DNA of 64,000 bases from Collimonas sp. PA-H2. Its GTDB lineage: Bacteria > Pseudomonadota > Gammaproteobacteria > Burkholderiales > Burkholderiaceae_D. The notes beneath the pieces were generated by a model. That model saw only the letters and a list, made by a program, of their open reading frames with translations, was not told where the DNA came from and ran no database searches. The stretch lies in NCBI RefSeq assembly GCF_002564105.1, contig NZ_PDBX01000002.1, forward strand, positions 315,092 through 379,091. The letters are read 5' to 3'. Both the position numbers and the translations under genes were made by a program. Each line of letters starts with the position of its first letter. Within the stretch, counting starts at the first letter, position 1. Positions 58,213 to 64,000 of the stretch are shown piece after piece.

Positions 58213-58630
58213 TATTGTGTCGACGCCATATTAAATAGATAACGCACCCGCACTTTGCGTCTGGAAATCCGGGCGTGATTAAAACAGGATCCGCATTATC
58301 CGTCCAATTTCCAGCCGATACTTAAAAACTGCGTAATACACCTATATGGCTGACGGGCATTGACAACAGGAGAATGCTGCAAACCCCCATAAATTTACCG
58401 CAAGGAAACATTTTTTAGGGATTTGCCTCTGCTTGTCCTACAGGGACGCCTGCGGCCAGCAGACTGGCGCAATTCGGCGCAAACTGGCGAGAACACAGCT
58501 GTTTGCATCCGTGCGCCGGATTTCTTCGTATATTGATTACACGGAATCACACAATACAAAACTGCAGGCTGCATACGCACAGCGCAAGAACGGCCTGCGC
58601 CGGCCATCGATGAGATAAGGAGAGATTGCC
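58213..58630. other. intergenic region between divergent genes
   Basis: No supported gene; promoters for the TonB receptor operon (minus) and msrB (plus) must lie here. I looked for a THI-box (TPP riboswitch) pattern on the minus strand and did not find one. Confidence 0.5.
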
Positions 58631-59116
58631 ATGCCAACCCGACGCACCGTGATGTTCAGGACCGGCGGCCTGCTGCTGGGGAGTGTGCTGGCGACGCTGG
58701 GCTGGCGCGCCAGCGCGCTGGAAAAGTATGAAATCATGCATACCGACGCCGAATGGAAGCAGCGCCTGAACCCGACCCAGTATGCGATTTTGCGGCAGGA
58801 AGCGACCGAGCGGCCGTTTTCCAGTCCGCTGGACCATGAAAAACACGCAGGCACCTATTCTTGCGCCGGCTGCGAGCTGGCGCTCTACTCTTCCAAGACC
58901 AAGTTCGACAGCGGCACCGGCTGGCCCAGTTTCTGGCAGCCGCTGCCGAACGCCGTCGCCACCCGCATCGACAGCACGCTCGGCATGAGCCGCACCGAAG
59001 TGCACTGCCGCCGCTGCGGCGGCCACCTCGGCCATGTCTTCGACGACGGCCCGAAACCTACCGGCCTGCGTTATTGCATGAATGGCGCGGCATTGAAGTT
59101 CATGCCGGAAATCTGA
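58631..59116 (+). CDS. msrB: exported peptide-methionine (R)-S-oxide reductase MsrB
   Basis: 161 residues; AAGGAGAG lies before the ATG. The N-terminus has a twin-arginine-like signal (T-R-R-T-V-M-F, hydrophobic stretch, cleavage near residue 29), so the enzyme is probably periplasmic. Zinc ligands C-A-G-C and C-R-R-C-G-G, the S-G-T-G-W-P-S-F-W motif and the catalytic Cys in G-L-R-Y-C-M-N are all present. It repairs methionine-R-sulfoxide in exported proteins. No partner msrA is adjacent. Confidence 0.92.
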   Translation: MPTRRTVMFRTGGLLLGSVLATLGWRASALEKYEIMHTDAEWKQRLNPTQYAILRQEATERPFSSPLDHEKHAGTYSCAGCELALYSSKTKFDSGTGWPSFWQPLPNAVATRIDSTLGMSRTEVHCRRCGGHLGHVFDDGPKPTGLRYCMNGAALKFMPEI

Positions 59117-59262
59117 GCCATCGGCCAGCCTTGCACGCGACAGTAGCATCTGCTTGGAATCATGATAGATACCTCCAGCGGATTCTCGCCTTGTTGGCAA
59201 AAGGTGTAACCCAGGCAGAGCGCCGGGGTCGTTCGTTTTCAACTGCTCGAAAAAAATCCAAT

Positions 59263-59299
59263 AAAAAAACGGCATACATATTGCATGTATGCCGTTTTT
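59263..59299. terminator. bidirectional terminator
   Basis: Perfect 11-bp stem (ACGGCATACAT 59269-59279 with ATGTATGCCGT 59285-59295), 5-nt loop, A-run on the left and T-run on the right. It separates convergent msrB and the lipoprotein gene. Confidence 0.88.
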
Positions 59300-59325
59300 C
59301 ACACTACAACTTATTCAAATGTGGT

Positions 59326-61344
59326 TTATGGGCCAACGGGCACAATAGCCAGCAGGGGATCGTTGGTGAGGCCTATTAGCATCAAGCCATCTCCAGACAC
59401 AGCCATTTGACGGTCGAGCAGATTTTTTGCATAGCCGGCGAATTTAAAACCACGTATTAAAGTGCCGTCAGCGCCATGCACCCATACATCGGATGAGCTG
59501 TACCAGCCAGAGATACCGCAAAAAACTCGGCCGTCGCTAGCAACTTTGACGTTGTTGGGATATGCATCTCCACCAGGAAGGGCGCTGATGAAACTCAAGT
59601 TGACCGGAGAAAGCGAGCTGCATCGATAAGGGGCGCCATTGGCTGTGTACACCCGGCTGCCGTCGGCGCTGACAGCGATGTCTGCGCCATTGGACATCAC
59701 TCCGCCACTGGATATGCCGGTGACTCCTGTAGCCGGCGCCAATGGCGAGACATTCAAGGTACCGCCATTCAAGTCAGAGTAGTCGACGCTATAAGCCCAG
59801 GTTGTAGACGGGCTGATACCTTCGTTCTGAGCATAGATTTTTTTGCCGTCAGCGGTTGCCGTCAAATCCCCGACGTTGATACCGGTGTTCGTGATGAATT
59901 TGCCATTTGACGCCAGGTACGCGCTGCCGATGTTGGTGATGATGATTTCCACGCCATTCGGCCGGATTGCTTTTATGCGCGTCGCGTTTGTCAATGCGGA
60001 GCTCAAGTTCCACGTATTGATTTTGGCTGCAGTAGCCAAATCAATGGCAACCAGACTGCTCGTAGCCATGTCCAAGGCATACAATTTATCGCCGTTTGGA
60101 CTGATAGTCATATTGCCAAGGGTGGCGCCGAGTCCAGTGAGAGTAGCAGTCTTTTGCGATGTATAAACATTGTAGACATCAATGGCAGAGCCACCGTTAT
60201 GGACATAAATCAGCGGGCGAATCGGGTCGGCAGCGATATTTGTATAGACTTGATTTATCCGCGTAATGGCGGTTGGCGTTGTGGCGCCATTCCACAAGGC
60301 CACTTTAATCGGCTCCGGTGCGCTTATCGAAGGATTCGTGGAACGCAGGGTAACCGTCGCATAGCTGATGGCATTCGAAGGCAGGCTGGCTGGATTTGCG
60401 CTAAGCGTAAGACTGTTCCCGCTCTTTGCGGTACTTAACCAAGCTTGATCCGAACTGGCGCTCCAGTTGCCGATAGCCCCCGAACTGTCATTGATCTGCA
60501 AGGTCCGGGTCAGACGCGACCAGGTGGGGGTTACAGTCAATGCCACACCGGCTTCCGAAGCCAATATCTTATCTGAGGCAGGTTTGACGGTAAGCGTGAC
60601 TGGCAGACCGACACTCTGGCCATCGTTTGATTTGATCGTGATTAAACCTGTGTAGATCCCGACTTGCAGCTTCGAAGGAAGGTAATCAAGTGTCAAACTC
60701 GCTTTCCCTGCCCCCGTCCCATTACTTAGTTTTAACCAAGGGACATCCGCTGTCGCGGTCCAGGTTCTTCCTTCTCCATAGACCGTGATAGTGGCTTGAG
60801 CGGGCGCGGCAGCGCCTAGATACATGTCTGTGGTGAGCGCTACACTCGCGTTTGCGCCAAAGGTCGGCAAGACTGCGGGCGCGTTAACCTGGAAACTATA
60901 AGGCAGCAGCATGGGCGACCCTGGGAATTGACTGGCGCAGTTACTGTCGCGACAGAGCTTAACCGTGAGATTTCCTTGATGACTCCCTACGGACAAGGTC
61001 GGGGACGTATAGAGTGCAACGCTGTATTGGGTCGTCGAATTTTGCGATATTTGCGTATTCGGCAACAACACTCCTATATCGTCAACAAAATAGGCATAAA
61101 CGGCTGATGCCCCATTGAAATCGGATGGCTTGTTGACTGTGGCGGCAAGACTGATCTTGCTCGACACCCCTCCAGTAAGAGTCTGGGTTATCGTGGATGG
61201 CGTGAAGGTCAGCGCCGCAGCTGCGGGTGCTGCGCCGCCGTTATTCGAAGCAGGTCCTGGCGAGGAATTGCCGCCATCTCCACCGCCTCCACCACATGCG
61301 GTGAGAAATAACGTCATCAATAAAGAGAAGAACACTTTTTTCAT
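59326..61344 (-). CDS. large lipoprotein with Ig-like repeats and a YncE-type beta-propeller
   Basis: 672 residues from the ATG at 61344, which is better spaced from the purine-rich site than the ATG at 61350. The lipobox L-T-A-C near residue 17 is followed by a Gly-rich linker. Residues ~45-370 are repeated beta-sandwich units (P-S-T-I-T-Q-T-L-T-G-G, P-S-K-L-Q-V-G-I-Y-T-G-L-I-T-I). The rest is a propeller with I-S-P-N-G-D-K-L-Y-A-L-D and V-S-A-D-G-S-R-V-Y-T-A-N repeats. Likely anchored to a membrane, possibly surface-exposed. Visibly lower G+C than its neighbours. Function unknown. Confidence 0.75.
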   Translation of the reverse strand: MKKVFFSLLMTLFLTACGGGGGDGGNSSPGPASNNGGAAPAAAALTFTPSTITQTLTGGVSSKISLAATVNKPSDFNGASAVYAYFVDDIGVLLPNTQISQNSTTQYSVALYTSPTLSVGSHQGNLTVKLCRDSNCASQFPGSPMLLPYSFQVNAPAVLPTFGANASVALTTDMYLGAAAPAQATITVYGEGRTWTATADVPWLKLSNGTGAGKASLTLDYLPSKLQVGIYTGLITIKSNDGQSVGLPVTLTVKPASDKILASEAGVALTVTPTWSRLTRTLQINDSSGAIGNWSASSDQAWLSTAKSGNSLTLSANPASLPSNAISYATVTLRSTNPSISAPEPIKVALWNGATTPTAITRINQVYTNIAADPIRPLIYVHNGGSAIDVYNVYTSQKTATLTGLGATLGNMTISPNGDKLYALDMATSSLVAIDLATAAKINTWNLSSALTNATRIKAIRPNGVEIIITNIGSAYLASNGKFITNTGINVGDLTATADGKKIYAQNEGISPSTTWAYSVDYSDLNGGTLNVSPLAPATGVTGISSGGVMSNGADIAVSADGSRVYTANGAPYRCSSLSPVNLSFISALPGGDAYPNNVKVASDGRVFCGISGWYSSSDVWVHGADGTLIRGFKFAGYAKNLLDRQMAVSGDGLMLIGLTNDPLLAIVPVGP

Positions 61345-61350
61345 TATCAT

Positions 61351-61794
61351 TATCTTTCTTACACAAATTGTTATGCTGGCTCTGCATCAAATACATCGCT
61401 CTGACTGGCTTTATTGGCGATGTCTTAACCCCAAGCAATTGTAACAGCGTGTATTTATTTGTAACAATAAAATATGTGTCTTTAGGCAAGATATTTTGAA
61501 TTGAATATCAGAGTTCATTCTTCATTGAATTTCAATGAGCCAAACGCTATAGCGTGACAGAGGGAGCGCATGAGGCAGCAAAGACCGGCAAGCCAAAAAT
61601 GCAGTGCCCGAGGTCGCACTCATATGACTGGTCGAGGAGCGTAGTATTCTGGAACAAGGGACGCGTACATTGCCCATGCGTGCCAGTGAGGTACATGTTT
61701 AGCCATGAGCGTCATGCGGAAACCAGGAGGACTGCGGCAGTCCATGCGTGCTCCGCCAACTGCGGCTTCACTTGCAAGTAATGAGCCCCAAAAG
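61351..61794. other. AT-rich intergenic region
   Basis: No supported gene. It probably contains the lipoprotein promoter. Two short frames (61554-61781 plus, 61620-61814 minus) were not called; they have no RBS and no recognisable domain. Confidence 0.45.
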
Positions 61795-61833
61795 AAAAAT
61801 CCTGAGAATTTCAAGTGAAATTCTCAGGATTTT
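61795..61833. terminator. long bidirectional terminator downstream of rlmJ
   Basis: About 18-bp perfect stem (to 61813, then from 61816), with A-run and T-run flanks. It ends the rlmJ transcript on the minus strand and would also stop any plus-strand transcript. Confidence 0.85.
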
Positions 61834-61853
61834 CTTATCTGAATTGTCGAGTA

Positions 61854-62762
61854 CTACACGCGCCGGGTGCCGGTATCGACCGCCTTGGTCTGCCCTGATT
61901 CCAGGGTAAAGCCGGCGCCGGAATCGGTGCCCATCACCTTGACCAGGTAGGGCATCAGTTCCTTCAGCATCGGCTCCAGCGTCCACGGCGGGTTGATCAC
62001 GAACATACCGCTGCTGTGCAGGCCGAAGCCATCCGGCGACGGCGTCTTCACCGTCAGCGTGACGTTCAGCCAGCCATTGGCTTTCATGCGCTTCAGCTTG
62101 TCCGGCAGCTGGCGCGACTCCATGCGGTTCAGCAGTGGATACCAGACGGCATAAGTGCCAGTGGAAAAGCGCGTGAGCGCATCTTCGATGGTGTTCTTGA
62201 CGTGGCGGTAATCTTCTTTCACTTCATACGGCGGATCGATCAGCACCAGGCCGCGGCGCGACGGCGGCGGCAGCAAGGCCTTCAAGCCGAGGAAGCCGTC
62301 GCCCAGCTGGATCATGACGCGCTTGCCGCGGCCATTGCCGCGCGGGTTGCGCTCGGCGTCCAGGCGGCGGAAATTGTCGGTCAGGATCTTGCCGTCGCTC
62401 GGATGCAGTTCAAACAGGCGAAGGCGATCCTGCTCGCGCATGACGGCATCGGCGCAGTACGGCGAGCCGGGGTAATAACGCAGCTTGCCGTCCGGGTTCA
62501 GCTGCCTGACGATTTCCACATACTCGGCCGCGGCCGGCGGCAGGTCCTTGCGATCCCACAGGCGGCTGATGCCGGACTCGTATTCGGCGTTTTTCGAGGC
62601 GTAGCCGTCGTCCAGCGCATACACGCCGGCGCCGGCGTGGGTATCGATGACCATGTAGGAAGTATCCTTCTGGCCCAGATAACGCAACAACTGGATGGTG
62701 ACCAAGTGCTTCAGCACATCGGCATGATTGCCCGCATGGAAGGCATGGCGGTAACTCAACAT
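61854..62762 (-). CDS. rlmJ: 23S rRNA (adenine2030-N6)-methyltransferase RlmJ
   Basis: 302 residues from the ATG at 62762 (M-L-S-Y-R-H-A-F-H-A-G-N-H-A-D-V-L-K-H), the invariant RlmJ N-terminus. SAM site D-T-H-A-G-A-G; catalytic motif I-D-P-P-Y-E. It methylates A2030 of 23S rRNA. The gene is monocistronic, with a strong terminator. The C-terminal tail is slightly longer than in E. coli RlmJ (280). Confidence 0.93.
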   Translation of the reverse strand: MLSYRHAFHAGNHADVLKHLVTIQLLRYLGQKDTSYMVIDTHAGAGVYALDDGYASKNAEYESGISRLWDRKDLPPAAAEYVEIVRQLNPDGKLRYYPGSPYCADAVMREQDRLRLFELHPSDGKILTDNFRRLDAERNPRGNGRGKRVMIQLGDGFLGLKALLPPPSRRGLVLIDPPYEVKEDYRHVKNTIEDALTRFSTGTYAVWYPLLNRMESRQLPDKLKRMKANGWLNVTLTVKTPSPDGFGLHSSGMFVINPPWTLEPMLKELMPYLVKVMGTDSGAGFTLESGQTKAVDTGTRRV

Positions 62763-63008
62763 AGGGAACTCTATCGTGGTGAAGTGTGTTGCCACACTCT
62801 ACATCAAAGAGCCGGCCGCTCAACGCGATAAAGACATTGCGGGCCGGGCTGGCGTGTAGAAGTGCGGTAAAGTCGCGCGAAAGCAGCTGTTTTCAGTGTT
62901 CCGCAACGCAAACGACCCGCATTCTATCATTGCAGCAGGGGATGGCGGAGAAGGATGCGCCGGCCGCGCCGCAAGCACTGCAAACAAGCCAGATGCCAGG
63001 CAGGCAAC

Positions 63009-63539
63009 TCACTTCCCCGCGTCTTGCATTTTCAACATCTGTTCAGCCACTTGGACGCAAGCTTCGATATGCTTGTTGCCGATCGCCCGGAACGCGGAAA
63101 AGCCGATCGCCGCCGACACCATCTGGCCGGCGATGGGCACCAGCCGGGTGGCGTTCTTGGAAACGACCTTGACGCCGCTGCGGGTCAGGATTTTCAGCAG
63201 CAGCTCGCGCGTCACCACCCTGCCCACCAGCGTGCTGCCGAGGCCGACGATGGTGCTGTAGGTGGCTATCCGCAGCTTGGGCTGGAGTTTTTCAATCTGC
63301 TGCGGGGTCAGGCCGAAGGCCGCATTGATGTCTTCGATCAGGCGCGACAGCAAATGGATATCGACCGCGATATCGACACCCATGATCGGCAAGGCGGACG
63401 CGCCAGCCGACAGCAGCGCGCGCTTGGCCACCATCTGGCGGCAGCGCAGGCGCACCGCCTGCAGCGCCGTGTCGGAGGCCGGCAGCAGCACGCCCGCAGT
63501 CTGCCGGGCGGGCTTGCGCCATGGCAGGCGGTCCAGCAT
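63009..63539 (-). CDS. DUF697/EcsC-like hydrophobic protein
   Basis: 176 residues. Gly/Ala-rich amphipathic segments (L-L-S-A-G-A-S-A-L-P-I-M-G-V-D-I-A-V-D, G-L-G-S-T-L-V-G-R, I-A-G-Q-M-V-S-A-A-I-G-F) resemble the DUF697 family of membrane-associated proteins; function unknown. Its ATG overlaps the stop of the GlsB-type gene (TGATG), so the two are translationally coupled. The family assignment is from pattern only. Confidence 0.6.
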   Translation of the reverse strand: MLDRLPWRKPARQTAGVLLPASDTALQAVRLRCRQMVAKRALLSAGASALPIMGVDIAVDIHLLSRLIEDINAAFGLTPQQIEKLQPKLRIATYSTIVGLGSTLVGRVVTRELLLKILTRSGVKVVSKNATRLVPIAGQMVSAAIGFSAFRAIGNKHIEACVQVAEQMLKMQDAGK

Positions 63540-63793
63540 CAGCTAGCCGCCTTGCCTTTGATAAAGCCGTAGATCACTAGCAGGATAAAGGCGCCGATGA
63601 TGGAGCCGATGAATCCTGCGCCCTGGCCAGCGTGATACCAGCCCAGCGCCTGGCCGACGTAGCCTGCCAGGAAAGAGCCGGCGATGCCCAGCAAGGTAGT
63701 AACGATAAAGCCCATGTTCTCGCGTCCGGGATGTATCAGTTTAGCGATCACGCCGACGATGAAACCCACGATGATTGTCCCCAGAATTTCCAT
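63539..63793 (-). CDS. GlsB/YeaQ/YmgE-family small membrane protein
   Basis: 84 residues, three hydrophobic segments with many glycines (G-F-I-V-G-V-I-A-K-L-I-H-P-G, L-L-G-I-A-G-S-F-L-A-G-Y-V-G, I-I-G-A-F-I-L-L-V-I-Y-G). Typical of the transglycosylase-associated/YeaQ family, often induced by general stress. It is coupled to the DUF697-like gene. Confidence 0.9.
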   Translation of the reverse strand: MEILGTIIVGFIVGVIAKLIHPGRENMGFIVTTLLGIAGSFLAGYVGQALGWYHAGQGAGFIGSIIGAFILLVIYGFIKGKAAS

Positions 63794-63918
63794 AGATGCT
63801 CCTCATGGTTGATGTTGGCTGCGGAATGGCCGCACCAGTATAAGGCGCCGGTGCGGGATCCAATATAGAGCAAAGTGCGGCCATCTGCAGCGCTTGCAAG
63901 GTAAACTTATGTCAAATA

Positions 63919-63996
63919 GTCATTCCCGCGAACGCGGGAATCCATTCTAATCGTTATATATCATCAACATGGATCCCGCGTTCGCGGGGATGACGG
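63919..63996. repeat. dispersed repeat family B, intact copy at the window end
   Basis: Same two palindromes and mirror layout as 31256-31334 (GTCATTCCCGCG...CGGGGATGACG). It lies 5' of the GlsB-type gene. The spacer differs from the other copy, as expected of a mobile hairpin family. Confidence 0.85.
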
Positions 63997-64000
63997 CATT

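Noticed and set aside
56395..58242. 615-codon plus-strand open frame
   Set aside because: Antisense shadow of the TonB-dependent receptor gene; no domain or RBS.
58213..58400. TPP riboswitch upstream of the receptor-kinase-PnuC operon
   Set aside because: No CTGAGA/ACC..GAACCTGAT-type pattern was found on the minus strand.
63921..63996. CRISPR-like palindromes at the window end
   Set aside because: Only one pair of palindromes per locus, with scattered single copies at 31256 and 27170; a dispersed repeat family, not an array.

Overview
The window looks like a chromosomal segment of a Betaproteobacterium, most likely of the Oxalobacteraceae/Burkholderiales (Collimonas- or Herbaspirillum-like). 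The basis is the high G+C coding sequence, a full 14-gene nuo operon followed by a DUF2818 gene, the secG/tRNA-Leu/nuo order, and the general gene repertoire. This placement is inference; no database search was possible. No CRISPR array, rRNA operon or intact insertion sequence was seen.

Layout. 1-2.2 kb: 3' part of a class A penicillin-binding protein gene. 2.2-10.5 kb: an accessory-looking, partly lower-G+C stretch with large gene-poor gaps. It holds a GDCCVxC protein, a TVP38-type membrane protein, a candidate 34-residue membrane protein, a secreted glycine-rich protein, katG with a small secreted-protein gene in front of it, an LprI-like protein and a VOC protein. It ends in an integrase C-terminal remnant beside a tRNA-Val(CAC) gene; a short related sequence lies at 2.28 kb. 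10.6-20.4 kb: housekeeping and metabolic genes (relA, ridA, an alpha/beta hydrolase, scoAB with a divergent PAS-LuxR regulator, a thioesterase, ETF-ubiquinone oxidoreductase, a phosphoesterase, a Nudix hydrolase). 20.4-36 kb: DUF2818 and nuoN-nuoA on the minus strand. Four short dispersed elements of two families sit in its intergenic gaps. 36-46.8 kb: tRNA-Leu(GAG), secG, tpiA, a PLP-dependent dehydratase, yaaA, a CPBP protease-like protein, GNAT, DJ-1/PfpI-like, PIN, an aminotransferase, a GST, greB and a two-domain methylglyoxal synthase. 46.8-53.2 kb: a chaperone-usher fimbrial operon (major pilin, chaperone, usher, two near-duplicate tip adhesins). 54.1-58.2 kb: a three-gene operon encoding a TonB-dependent receptor, an APH-fold kinase and a PnuC-type vitamin transporter. 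58.6-63.8 kb: exported MsrB, a beta-propeller lipoprotein, rlmJ, a DUF697-like protein and a GlsB-type protein.

Main points of interest: (1) the receptor-kinase-PnuC operon, a plausible complete uptake-and-trapping route for a vitamin precursor; (2) three dispersed repeat families, one of which supplies the stop codons of three genes and two of which sit repeatedly inside the nuo operon; (3) an almost identical 3' half shared by two adjacent adhesin genes, pointing to recent duplication or gene conversion; (4) a methylglyoxal synthase with a degenerate second copy of its domain fused in front; (5) a terminator and promoter-like sequence with no gene, a candidate small RNA, ahead of the glycine-rich protein gene; (6) integrase and tRNA remnants suggesting an eroded island between about 2.2 and 10.5 kb.
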